Source of the DNA: Amycolatopsis sp. DSM 110486
GTDB lineage: Bacteria > Actinomycetota > Actinomycetes > Mycobacteriales > Pseudonocardiaceae
Direction: 5' to 3'
NCBI RefSeq assembly: GCF_019468465.1
Contig: NZ_CP080519.1
Coordinates: forward strand, 5,288,001-5,352,000
DNA: 64,000 nt
The translations under genes were made by a program, and so were the position numbers. This document shows positions 25,621 through 34,025 of the stretch, piece by piece (positions within the stretch are counted from its first letter, which is position 1; each line of letters opens with the position of its first letter). A model generated the notes under the pieces. The model ran no database searches, was not told the origin of the DNA, and saw only the letters and a program-made list of their open reading frames with translations.

Positions 25621-26176
25621 CTCGTTCCTCGCGACGTGGGTGCTCTGGACGGTCGGGTTCCTCGCCTTCCCCCTCGGCGGCGTGGCGGGCGGCGTCGTCG
25701 TCGGCCGGGTCGACAGCCCGTTGGCCGCGCTTTTCGGCGGCGCGGTGACCGGACTGGTCGTCGGCACCGGCCAGGCCCTCGTCAGCCGCCGTCGGCTCGA
25801 CCCACTGCGCTGGATCCCCGCCACCACCGTCGGCATGGGCGCGGGCCTGTTCATCGGCGCGGCCGCTGTCGACTACGGAACTTCACCGGCCGACCTCGCG
25901 ATCATGGGCGCCTTCACCGGCGTACTGCTGGGCGCCGCGCAGCTGGCCGCCCTGCCCCCGGCCGCGCGCCACCGCTGGGCCTGGGTCGTCGCGATGCCCG
26001 TGCTGTGGTGCCTGGGCTGGGTGATCACCACATCGGCCGGCATCAAGGTGGACGAGCAGTTCACGATCTTCGGCTCGGCGGGGGCCGTGACGGTCTCGGC
26101 TCTGTCCGGGCTGCTGCTGCACTGGCTTCTGCCGTACTGGCCGGCGGTTCCTGTGTCGCGGAAGAAGGTGAGATGA
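25607..26176 (+). CDS. Integral membrane protein, unknown function
   Basis: A 189-residue protein with about six predicted helices, including WVLWTVGFLAFPLGGVAGGV, a Gly-rich helix (LFGGAVTGLVVGTGQALV), VAMPVLWCLGWVITTSAGI and VSALSGLLLHWLLPYW. ATG 25607 is spaced 7 bp from AGGGGAG; 25601 and 25610 are alternatives. No family recognised. Confidence 0.65.
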   Translation: MMPRNSFLATWVLWTVGFLAFPLGGVAGGVVVGRVDSPLAALFGGAVTGLVVGTGQALVSRRRLDPLRWIPATTVGMGAGLFIGAAAVDYGTSPADLAIMGAFTGVLLGAAQLAALPPAARHRWAWVVAMPVLWCLGWVITTSAGIKVDEQFTIFGSAGAVTVSALSGLLLHWLLPYWPAVPVSRKKVR

Positions 26177-26298
26177 GAGTCCACAATGTACTCGCCGCCC
26201 GGTACGGATCCCGCCACGTCATTGTTTCGGGCGTCAAGAACGCCTTGCCACCATAAATCTGTCGATCGCCGAGTCGCTCCCTGGAACGATGTCAAGGG

Positions 26299-26685
26299 AT
26301 GGATATCGTCGAGAACAAGTCCGGGCCGGGCGACGACCACGATGCCCTGCGCTGGGCGAAAGCCTGGTTCCTCCACGTCGAGAAGCTCGACAGCGATCGC
26401 ACGCTGCCGCCAACCGACCACACTGTGTGGACCGAACACGACCTGGCCGCCGCGCTGTTCATGCGCGACTTCGTCGAGGACGCGCTCGCCGGCCTCGAGC
26501 CCGGGCTCGCCGATCGGGTCCGTCCGGACGTCACTTCGGCCGACGACCTGTTCCGGTCCTTCACCGTCGAAGACTCCGGCGACCGGATGGCGAAGGTCGC
26601 GGACATCGACCTCGCCGGTCGGGGATGGTGGTGGTTTCGCGTGCCCGCCTCGGGCCCGATCGCGCAGGCCCTGGCCCGGTACTGA
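26299..26685 (+). CDS. Hypothetical acidic protein
   Basis: A 128-residue soluble, acidic protein (MDIVENKSGPGDDHDALRWA) rich in Asp/Glu and Trp, including AGRGWWWFRVPASG near the end. No signal peptide or helix-turn-helix. Not recognised. It is flanked by a membrane-protein gene and the DNA ligase gene, both on the same strand but with separate promoters. Confidence 0.55.
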   Translation: MDIVENKSGPGDDHDALRWAKAWFLHVEKLDSDRTLPPTDHTVWTEHDLAAALFMRDFVEDALAGLEPGLADRVRPDVTSADDLFRSFTVEDSGDRMAKVADIDLAGRGWWWFRVPASGPIAQALARY

Positions 26686-26770
26686 CGTGGCCCCGGCGGG
26701 CCCCTTCGCCGGCGAAAAAATCACCCTGGCCGTGACCAGCCACAGCGTCACTTCTGTCGGTGCGCCCCGG

Positions 26771-26776
26771 TAGCGT
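26771..26776 (+). promoter_or_regulatory. -10 box for a leaderless ligase transcript
   Basis: TAGCGT ends 8 bases before the GTG at 26785, and there is no Shine-Dalgarno sequence. That is the layout of a leaderless actinobacterial gene. Confidence 0.45.
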
Positions 26777-26784
26777 CCTCAGCC

Positions 26785-28776
26785 GTGGATGCTCGGAAGC
26801 GGATTCAGGAACTCGCCGATCAGATCGTGGTGCTGCGCGACGCGTACTACCGGGGCTCGCCGGTGGTGGCGGACGCGGAGTACGACGTGGTCGAGGACGA
26901 GTTGCGGGGGTTGATCGAGGCCAACCCGGCGCTGGCGCCCGACCCGAACCCGCTGGAGCAGGTGGGCGCGCCGGCGGTGTTGCACGCGCCGATCCGGCAT
27001 TCGCGGCCCATGTTGTCGTTGGAGAAGGCGACGAAGCCCGAGCAGGTGGCGGCGTTCTTCGACCGCTTCCCCGGGCAGCCCGTCGTGGTGATGCCGAAGC
27101 TGGACGGCCTGTCGCTGGCGCTCGTCTACGAGCAGGGCCGCCTGGCCCGCGCGGTCACCCGTGGCGACGGGACGACCGGCGACGACGTGACCGTCCTCGT
27201 CCGGGCCCTCACCGACGGCGTGCCCGGAAAAGTCGACGCGCCCGGCAGGGTCGAGGTGCGCGGGGAGGCGGTGATGCTGCGCTCCACGTTCGCGGCCTAC
27301 AACACCGCCCACCCCGACAAACCGCTGATCAACCCGCGCAACGCCGCCGCCGGCACCCTGCGCGCGAAGGACCCGGCGACGGTCGCGGAGCGGCGCCTGC
27401 GGTTCTTCGCCTTCGACCTGGACACCGACCCCGACAGCGCCGACACCGACCTCGCCCGCGCCCTCCAGGCGCTCGGCTTCACCGCCGCCGACATGCGCCG
27501 CTGCGCCGACGCCGAGGCCGCGCAGGCGGTGATCACCAAGATCGAGCAGCAGCGCAACGACCTCGACTACGACCTCGACGGCGCCGTCCTGCGCCTGGCC
27601 GACCGAGACGCGTACGCCGCCGCCGGCACGCGTTCGAGCTCACCGCGGGGCGCGCTGGCGTTCAAGTTCGCCGCCGAGGAGAAGACCACGGTGCTGTCCG
27701 ATGTGGTCTGGGACGTCGGCAAAACGGGCAAGATCGCCCCGGTCGCGTGGCTCGAGCCGGTGTTCGTGGGCGGCACGACCGTCACCCGCGCGACCCTGGC
27801 CAACCAAGAGGTCATCCGCGCCCGCGGCATCAAGATCGGCGACACGGTGCTGGTGCGCCGTGCGGGCGACGTGATCCCGTTCGTCGCCGGGGTGCTCGAC
27901 GCGTCGAAGCGCACGGGCGCGGAGCGGGACATCGTTCCGCCCACCCGGTGTCCGTCGTGCGAGCAGCCGCTGACGGAGCAGGGCAACAGCCGGGAACTGT
28001 TCTGCACCAACGTCGCCTGCCCCGCCCAGACCGTGCGGCGGTTGATCCACTGGGCTTCGCGCGCGGCCGCGGACATCGACGCCATCGGCGGCGTGTGGAT
28101 CGAACGGCTGGCCGAGATGGGCATCCTGGAGCACCCGTCCGACTTCTACCGGCTGACCAAGGAACGGCTCCTGGAGTTCGACCGCATCGGCGAGGTCTCG
28201 GCCACGCGCATGATCGAGTCGATCGACGCCAGCCGCCGGGTCGGTCTGCGGCGGGCGTTGATCGGGCTCGCGATCCCGATGGCGTCGGAAGGCACCGCGG
28301 CCCGGCTGTGCCGCGCGGGCTTCGGCTCGCTGGAGGCGGTCGCCGAGGCCGGTGAGGACGGGCTCGTGGCGGTCGAGGACATCGGGCCGAAGGTCGCCGC
28401 GTCACTGATCGAGCACCTCACGCGGCTGCGGCCCGAGCTCGAGCGGCTGCGCGAGCGCGGCGTTTCGCTGGACGTCCTGGAGGAAGACCTCCCACCGGTC
28501 GTGGCCGCCGGCGCGCCGCTGGCCGACAAGACGGTCGTGATCACCGGCGGCATCAGCGACCCGCGGTCGGGCGAGAAAGTTCCCCGCCCGACCTTCCAAC
28601 GGCTATGCGAACAGGCCGGCGCGACCACCGCGTCGTCGGTCTCGGCGAGCACCGACTTCCTCATCACCGGCGCCGACGTCGGGGCGAGCAAGCTCACCAA
28701 GGCGGAGAAACTCGGTGTCGAGGTCGTGGACCAGGGCGTGATCTGGCAACAGCTGATCGAAGCTGGCGTCGTCTAG
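26785..28776 (+). CDS. ligA: NAD+-dependent DNA ligase
   Basis: A 663-residue ligase with all domains in order: the Ia domain; the adenylation domain with Lys105 in MPKLDGLSL, RGDGTTGDDVT and RGEAVML; an OB fold; the four-Cys zinc finger (CPSC near 392-395, then CTNVAC); helix-hairpin-helix repeats; and a C-terminal BRCT (KTVVITGGISDPRSGEK). It seals DNA nicks using NAD+. Sequence around the first HhH (GLAIPMASEGTA rather than the usual GIRHVG) is divergent and the surroundings are accessory, so this could be a second ligA copy. Confidence 0.92.
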   Translation: MDARKRIQELADQIVVLRDAYYRGSPVVADAEYDVVEDELRGLIEANPALAPDPNPLEQVGAPAVLHAPIRHSRPMLSLEKATKPEQVAAFFDRFPGQPVVVMPKLDGLSLALVYEQGRLARAVTRGDGTTGDDVTVLVRALTDGVPGKVDAPGRVEVRGEAVMLRSTFAAYNTAHPDKPLINPRNAAAGTLRAKDPATVAERRLRFFAFDLDTDPDSADTDLARALQALGFTAADMRRCADAEAAQAVITKIEQQRNDLDYDLDGAVLRLADRDAYAAAGTRSSSPRGALAFKFAAEEKTTVLSDVVWDVGKTGKIAPVAWLEPVFVGGTTVTRATLANQEVIRARGIKIGDTVLVRRAGDVIPFVAGVLDASKRTGAERDIVPPTRCPSCEQPLTEQGNSRELFCTNVACPAQTVRRLIHWASRAAADIDAIGGVWIERLAEMGILEHPSDFYRLTKERLLEFDRIGEVSATRMIESIDASRRVGLRRALIGLAIPMASEGTAARLCRAGFGSLEAVAEAGEDGLVAVEDIGPKVAASLIEHLTRLRPELERLRERGVSLDVLEEDLPPVVAAGAPLADKTVVITGGISDPRSGEKVPRPTFQRLCEQAGATTASSVSASTDFLITGADVGASKLTKAEKLGVEVVDQGVIWQQLIEAGVV

Positions 28777-29744
28777 CCGGGGGTGCTGTGGCAGTTGTCC
28801 AGGGTGGGCATCGGCTTGCTGGGGTCGAACCGGCCGGGCTCGGGCGACACGGACGTGCCGGAGTAGTCGCGTTCGCTGAACGCGGGCGTGAGCTTCTCGT
28901 CATTCGTGCACGCCACGCTGTCGTAGTACGAGCTGGTCTTGTCCACCGTCAGCCCGCGGCTCGACGCCTGCCACTGGGATCCGCTACGCACCGCGTAGTC
29001 GGCGTCGACGCGGACGAAGGGCACCAGGTCGCCGGGGCCCTCGACCGGGCGGTTGCCGGGGTCGAACGCGTAGGCCACGACGTAGGACGTGTGGATCAGC
29101 AGCTCCCCGGTCCGGCCCGGCTTCACCGTCATCGACCCGGTCATCCTCGGCGAGACGGGCAGCAGGTGATAGCCGTCCGCCAGGAAGATCATGTAACCCC
29201 GCGGGTCTGCCTGGATGTCCGGCCTCTCTGCCGGCGCGATCAGCGCGACGTACTTGGCCGGGTTGTGGCGATCCAGCGTGTCCGGGTCGAACTGCGCGGC
29301 GGTGATCGCCTGCTTCACCTGGTCCTCGGCCTGCCCGACCTGCTTCGCCGAGAATGAGCCCACCTTCGCCGCCGCCGGGATGGTCAGCCCCGCGATCCCC
29401 TCGGCCCAGTTCTGCGCCGGCGTGTCCTCGAACGGCCGCGTCAGATCGACGTGCCCTTCCTCCGGCAGCTCGGTCGGCGCGGCCTCCGTCGTCACGACCG
29501 ACGAGGACGCCGGCGCGCCGACGTCCGCATCCGTGCTCTGCTCGGCCGTCGACTTCCCCCACACGTACAACCCGGCCCCGGCCCCCACCACGACGACCAC
29601 CACGATCGCCGAGGTCACCAGCCACTTGAGCCACTTCCCCCGTCTTCGGTTGCGCCGCAGATCGACCCACGCCTCCTTCTCGGCGTGCCGCCGCCAGTCC
29701 GGGTCCATCAGGTCCGGATGGTTCTCGATGTCGTAATCGTCCAC
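28773..29744 (-). CDS. Membrane-anchored extracytoplasmic protein, unknown function
   Basis: About 323 residues. A cytoplasmic acidic then basic N-terminus (DDYDIENHPDLMDP, LRRNRRRGKWLKW) precedes one transmembrane helix (LVTSAIVVVVVVGAGAGLYV), a Ser/Thr/Ala linker and a large outer domain ending DNCHSTPG. Cys residues in VACTND and DNCHS could form a disulfide. I know similar hypothetical proteins in Amycolatopsis-type genomes but no function. GTG 29744 is preferred; ATG 29783 is a longer option with no ribosome site. The stop overlaps that of the ligase gene by 4 bp. Confidence 0.7.
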   Translation of the reverse strand: MDDYDIENHPDLMDPDWRRHAEKEAWVDLRRNRRRGKWLKWLVTSAIVVVVVVGAGAGLYVWGKSTAEQSTDADVGAPASSSVVTTEAAPTELPEEGHVDLTRPFEDTPAQNWAEGIAGLTIPAAAKVGSFSAKQVGQAEDQVKQAITAAQFDPDTLDRHNPAKYVALIAPAERPDIQADPRGYMIFLADGYHLLPVSPRMTGSMTVKPGRTGELLIHTSYVVAYAFDPGNRPVEGPGDLVPFVRVDADYAVRSGSQWQASSRGLTVDKTSSYYDSVACTNDEKLTPAFSERDYSGTSVSPEPGRFDPSKPMPTLDNCHSTPG

Positions 29745-30100
29745 TGTGTACCACCCAACCTCGTTGACCTCGCCGCAAAACATCGGCGACGACGACCGGT
29801 CGTTACGGCTTCAAGTGGCGGAGACGGCAACGTTTCGGACACGCTTCACCGAGGGTCGAACCCGCTGATCCCGGTCTTCCCGTCGTAGCGGCGGCGGTGA
29901 TACCGAGCGTGACGGCGCTGCGTTGTCCGTCCATATGTGACAGACATGGTGGCGGCCACTGTGGACATACCAAGCCCACGGGAACACGCAGCCCCAACGG
30001 TCAGGAAGTGTTTCCCCCGAACGGGATCAGGACCGATCCGGTCATGACCACGCGCCGATGGCTGTTGCCGGTGCGGCCCGGACGGACCGATGATGTGGTC
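29745..30100. other. Intergenic region, nothing clear
   Basis: About 356 bp between the membrane-anchored protein and a relic. I see no convincing gene, RNA or repeat; promoters for both sides are expected here. Confidence 0.4.
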
Positions 30101-30727
30101 ATGTCCACTGCTCGAAGCACCTTCCCCGCCGAGCTCCCGGCGTCACTTCCGCCCATCGCGGCGGTCCACGGACTGTCCGCGGACGAGCTCGACTTGCTCG
30201 CCGACGCGTGGGAGGCCCGGCCCTCGGACGCGCCGACGGTCGTGCGCCGCCTGGACCCGGCCGCGTCCCGGCTGCGGCGCTGCGTCGCGCGGAGAGGCAG
30301 TCCCGGACCTGCCCGGTGTGCGTGTTCGACGAGCTCGACACCCCGCCCTACCTCGCGTTCGAAGGCCGGCGCACGCATGCGCGTCGAGGCCTGGTCCAAC
30401 GCGACCGAGCAAGGCGCGGCGGCGGCCCGGAACCTGCTCGCGGCGCAGGACAAGCGGCAACCGTTCGCCTCGGTCCCGTACCTCTGGTCCGACCAGTACG
30501 ACACGTCGATCCAGTTCGCCGGACGGCCGGGTTCGCAACGCGTGCCGATCGTCGAGGCCGACGGTCCGAAACCCGCGTTCCTCGTCCTCACCGGCGAGGG
30601 CGGCACGCTCACCGGGGTTCTGTCGGTCAACTCCCCGCGGGTCTTCCTGCGGATCCGTCGGATGATCAAGGCCAGGGAAACCCTCGCTGACGCCGCTGAT
30701 GCGGCCCGCGCGTTCCTGTCCCGTTGA
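30101..30727 (+). pseudogene. Degenerate reading frame ending in a ferredoxin-reductase C-terminal domain
   Basis: From 30377 the frame reads MRVEAWSNATEQGAAAARNL and then SVPYLWSDQYDTSIQFAGRP, the C-terminal domain of FAD-dependent rubredoxin/ferredoxin reductases. Just upstream the match continues in another frame (DELDTPPYLAFEGRR, about 30328-30373), so a frameshift lies near 30375. The first 60 codons from ATG 30101 (LSADELDLLADAWEARPSDA) look coding but do not resemble a reductase. The FAD and NAD domains are missing. Probably two fused fragments of lost genes. Confidence 0.55.
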
Positions 30728-30790
30728 TCCGCTCGCAAGTGTCGACGGCCGGCCGATCTCGACCACGCGGTCACCGATCGGCGCACACAA

Positions 30791-32149
30791 TCAGTCAGCA
30801 GTGGCGATTCCCGCCGCCAAAGCGAGCGCGGCAGCCTCACCCCGCGAACTCACTTCCAGCTTCTTCAACACCCCCGCCACATGGAACTTCACCGTGCTCT
30901 CCGTGATGCCGAGAGCCTCAGCGATCGCCTTGTTCCGCTGCCCCCTCGACACCAGCCGCAGGACTTCCAGCTCACGCCGGTTGAGCGTGGACAGCAGGGC
31001 GTCATCCGGCTGATCCGAGGCAGGCTCGAACGGCACGGCGATGGCGACGCGGCTGCCCCAGCCGGGGACGGCGTCGACCTCGACGGTGGCGCCCAGGGTT
31101 TTCGCGCGGCCGTCGAGTTGGCGGCGGAGGCCGGCGGCGTCGAGGTGGCCGGATTCGCGGTCGCGGATGTCGAGGTGGAGCGTGGTGGTGTCGGTGGACC
31201 AGGCGACCCTCAGGCGGGTCAGGTCGGGCTGGGTGGTGAAGGCCAGCACCGCCGTGCAGGTCATGGCGCGGGCCGCGTGGGCGATTTCGCCGGGCAGCGG
31301 GTGCGCGTCTTTCGGCGGGGTGACGAACTCCAGCTCCGCGTCGTGGTGGCGGAGCATCTGCCGGACTTCGCGGCGGAGCCTGGTGAACGCGCTGTGGGCC
31401 GGCTCTTCGGACAGGGCGAGGTCGGACGTCTGCGCCGAGCGCAGGGCCACCAGCGCGGCCGAAGCGGAGTCGGTCGCGGCGAGGCGGGCGGGGCGGTCGT
31501 CCAGACGGGTGGAGCGCAGCGCCGTAAGGATCGTGACGAGCGCGGTTTCGTGGGCCGCGGCCATTTCTGCGATCGTGCGGGCCCGTTCGGTCGAGGCCGC
31601 CCGGGATTCGGCCAGGTAGTCGGGGCTGGCCTGCTCGACCTGCTGGCGGATGGAGGTCGCGACGATCCCGAACAGCGCGCCCAGCAGCGCCGGCTGCGGG
31701 CACCGCGCCCGTGGGGACCGCGGGACGAGCGCGAGCAGGGTGCCGCCGGCGTCGAGAGCGGCCCAGACGGTCCGGTCGGCGCCGCCCAGACCGGCGTGCG
31801 TGGTCAGCTGGCTGTCGTGCGGCACGGCGGCTTTGAGCTGCTCGAGCTCGGCGATGGTGATCTTCCCGGTGATCGCCGTGGCACCGGCGACTTTGCGCGG
31901 ACGCCCGGTGCACTCGAGGGTGAAGATGACGAGCGCCTGGTGCGGCCAGCGGTCGGCGAGAAACCGCGAGAACCTCGCGGCGATCTCGCGCAGCGGGCCC
32001 TCGACGACCTCCCGCAGCTCGGTCAGCTCGATGTGGTCGGACACCAGGATCACGATAACGACCGCCGACCCTGGCCGGAAGACCAGGTTTCCCTCGACCA
32101 ACGACCAGGTCGCACCCGTGGTCACCCGTTCTAGGGTCGCGTCAGGCAT
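30791..32149 (-). CDS. LuxR-family regulator with GAF-like and degenerate kinase-type ATPase regions
   Basis: A 452-residue single-chain regulator. The C-terminus is a LuxR HTH ([20 protein letters not shown], then [19 protein letters not shown]). Before it, [20 protein letters not shown] and [14 protein letters not shown] resemble the end of a histidine-kinase ATPase domain, and helices rich in Ala/Arg ([20 protein letters not shown]) resemble a dimerisation helix. The order suggests a one-protein fusion of a sensor-kinase core to the output HTH. The ATG at 32149 lies within a perfect palindrome, suggesting autoregulation. Divergent from mscR. Confidence 0.75.
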   Translation of the reverse strand: MPDATLERVTTGATWSLVEGNLVFRPGSAVVIVILVSDHIELTELREVVEGPLREIAARFSRFLADRWPHQALVIFTLECTGRPRKVAGATAITGKITIAELEQLKAAVPHDSQLTTHAGLGGADRTVWAALDAGGTLLALVPRSPRARCPQPALLGALFGIVATSIRQQVEQASPDYLAESRAASTERARTIAEMAAAHETALVTILTALRSTRLDDRPARLAATDSASAALVALRSAQTSDLALSEEPAHSAFTRLRREVRQMLRHHDAELEFVTPPKDAHPLPGEIAHAARAMTCTAVLAFTTQPDLTRLRVAWSTDTTTLHLDIRDRESGHLDAAGLRRQLDGRAKTLGATVEVDAVPGWGSRVAIAVPFEPASDQPDDALLSTLNRRELEVLRLVSRGQRNKAIAEALGITESTVKFHVAGVLKKLEVSSRGEAAALALAAGIATAD

Positions 32150-32167
32150 GCGTTTCCACGCATGCCT
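32144..32167. promoter_or_regulatory. 10+10 bp palindrome overlapping the LuxR start codon
   Basis: AGGCATGCGT (32144-32153), TTCC, ACGCATGCCT (32158-32167) is a perfect inverted repeat. The ATG of the minus-strand LuxR gene lies inside its left arm, and the plus-strand mscR-type gene starts 30 bp to the right. A strong operator candidate for both. Confidence 0.7.
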
Positions 32168-32196
32168 CGGCTGGTCACCAACGGAGGTTTCAGGGC

Positions 32197-33282
32197 ATGC
32201 CACAGCAGGTGCGCGGGGTGATCGCCCGGTCGAAGGGCGCGGCGGTCGAGCTGACCGACATCGTGGTCCCGGACCCCGGCCCAGGTGAAGTGGTCGTCGC
32301 GATCGCGGCGTGCGGCGTCTGCCATACCGACCTGACCTACCGCGAAGGTGGCATCAACGACGAGTTCCCGTTCCTGCTCGGCCACGAGGCCGCCGGCACC
32401 GTGGAAAGCGTCGGTGCCGGGGTGGAATCCGTGCAGCCGGGGGACTTCGTGGTCCTCAACTGGCGCGCGGTCTGCGGGCAGTGCCGGGCGTGCAAACGCG
32501 GCCGCCCCCAGTACTGCTTCAACACGTTCAACGCGACGCAGCGGATGACGCTGACCGACGGCACCGAGCTGACCCCGGCGCTGGGCATCGGCGCGTTCGC
32601 GGACAAGACCCTCGTGCACGCCGGGCAGTGCACGAAGGTGGACCCGACCGTGGACCCGGCGGTCGCCGGCCTGCTCGGCTGCGGCGTGATGGCCGGGCTC
32701 GGCGCTGCGGTCAACACCGGCGGCGTGGGCCGCGGCGACTCGGTGGCGGTCATCGGCTGCGGGGGAGTGGGCGACGCCGCGATCGCCGGCGCCCGCCTCG
32801 CCGGCGCGACGACGATCATCGCCGTCGACCGCGACGACCGGAAGCTCGCCTGGGCGCGGGACCTCGGCGCGACGCACACGGTCAACGCCTCGGACACCGA
32901 CGCGGTCGCCGCCGTCCAGGAGCTTACCGGCGGCTTCGGCGCAGACGTCGTGATCGACGCGGTCGGGCGCCCCGAGACGTGGCAGCAGGCGTTCTACGCG
33001 CGCGACCTGGCCGGCACTGTGGTGCTCGTCGGCGTCCCGACCCCGGACATGCGGCTGGAGATGCCGCTGCTGGACTTCTTCGCCCGCGGTGGCTCGCTGA
33101 AGTCGTCCTGGTACGGCGATTGCCTGCCGGAGCGCGACTTCCCGATGCTGATCGACCTGCACCGCCAGGGCCGGCTGCCCCTGGACAAGTTCGTCACCGA
33201 GCGGATCTCCCTCGACGACGTCGAAAAGGCCTTCCACACCATGCACGCGGGCGAGGTGCTGCGGTCGGTGGTGATCCTGTGA
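32197..33282 (+). CDS. mscR: S-(hydroxymethyl)mycothiol dehydrogenase
   Basis: A 361-residue zinc-dependent medium-chain dehydrogenase. Catalytic zinc ligands Cys42 (GVCHTD) and His63/Glu64 (LLGHEAAG), four structural-zinc cysteines in [17 protein letters not shown] (93, 96, 99, 107) and the NAD motif [13 protein letters not shown] are present. Length and sequence fit the mycothiol-dependent formaldehyde dehydrogenase group (MscR/AdhE2), which oxidises the formaldehyde-mycothiol adduct. The following metallo-beta-lactamase gene overlaps it by 4 bp, a pairing common in actinobacteria. Control by the divergent LuxR protein is likely. Confidence 0.88.
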   Translation: MPQQVRGVIARSKGAAVELTDIVVPDPGPGEVVVAIAACGVCHTDLTYREGGINDEFPFLLGHEAAGTVESVGAGVESVQPGDFVVLNWRAVCGQCRACKRGRPQYCFNTFNATQRMTLTDGTELTPALGIGAFADKTLVHAGQCTKVDPTVDPAVAGLLGCGVMAGLGAAVNTGGVGRGDSVAVIGCGGVGDAAIAGARLAGATTIIAVDRDDRKLAWARDLGATHTVNASDTDAVAAVQELTGGFGADVVIDAVGRPETWQQAFYARDLAGTVVLVGVPTPDMRLEMPLLDFFARGGSLKSSWYGDCLPERDFPMLIDLHRQGRLPLDKFVTERISLDDVEKAFHTMHAGEVLRSVVIL

Positions 33283-33911
33283 GCGGCGCGCTGCGGATCG
33301 ACCGCGTCGTGACCTCGGGCGTGTTCGAGCTCGACGGCGGCACGTGGGACGTCGACAACAACGTCTGGCTCGTCGGTGACGACGACGAGGTGGTGGTCGT
33401 GGACGCCGCGCACGACGAGAAGGCGATCACCGAGGCGGTCGGCGACCGCCACGTCGTCGGCATCGTGTGCACCCACGGCCACAACGACCACGTCACCGTC
33501 GCCCCGCAGCTGGGGGAGCACCTCCACGCGCCGGTCCTGCTGCACCCGGCCGACCGGGAGCTGTGGGAGCTGACCCATCCCGGGCAGCGGTTCTGGCGCG
33601 CCGAGGACGGAGAACGCATCGCGGTCGCGGGCACCGCATTGGAGTTCATCCACACGCCGGGGCACTCACCGGGCTCGATCTGCCTGCACCTACCGGAGGC
33701 CGGCGCCCTGTTCACCGGCGACACGCTGTTCGCCGGCGGCCCCGGCGCGACCGGCCGCTCGTTCTCGGACTTCCCGACGATCATCTCGTCGATCCGGGAC
33801 CGGTTGCTGGTCCTGCCGGAGGGCACCCGAGTCCACACCGGACACGGCGACGGCACGTCGGTCGGCGAAGAATCGCCGCACCTGGACGAGTGGATCGCCC
33901 GCGGCCACTGA
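33279..33911 (+). CDS. MBL-fold metallo-hydrolase, partner of mscR
   Basis: A 210-residue metallo-beta-lactamase-fold hydrolase. Metal motif THGHNDHV, further ligands in [17 protein letters not shown] and HTGHGDGT are all visible. It starts at GTG within the GTGA overlap with the mscR stop, so it is translationally coupled. Such partners are proposed to hydrolyse the S-formyl or related thioester formed by the dehydrogenase, glyoxalase-II-like; that role is inference. Confidence 0.88.
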   Translation: MSGALRIDRVVTSGVFELDGGTWDVDNNVWLVGDDDEVVVVDAAHDEKAITEAVGDRHVVGIVCTHGHNDHVTVAPQLGEHLHAPVLLHPADRELWELTHPGQRFWRAEDGERIAVAGTALEFIHTPGHSPGSICLHLPEAGALFTGDTLFAGGPGATGRSFSDFPTIISSIRDRLLVLPEGTRVHTGHGDGTSVGEESPHLDEWIARGH

Positions 33912-34025
33912 GCGAGCCGAGCACCGCCGGCGCAGGTTGACCCCCATCGGGTTCGAACTCATCATGGGCAGAACCGTCGACCAGGCAGCGCGCGCCTGAT
34001 CGTTCTGCCGACCCGTGGAGGCGCC

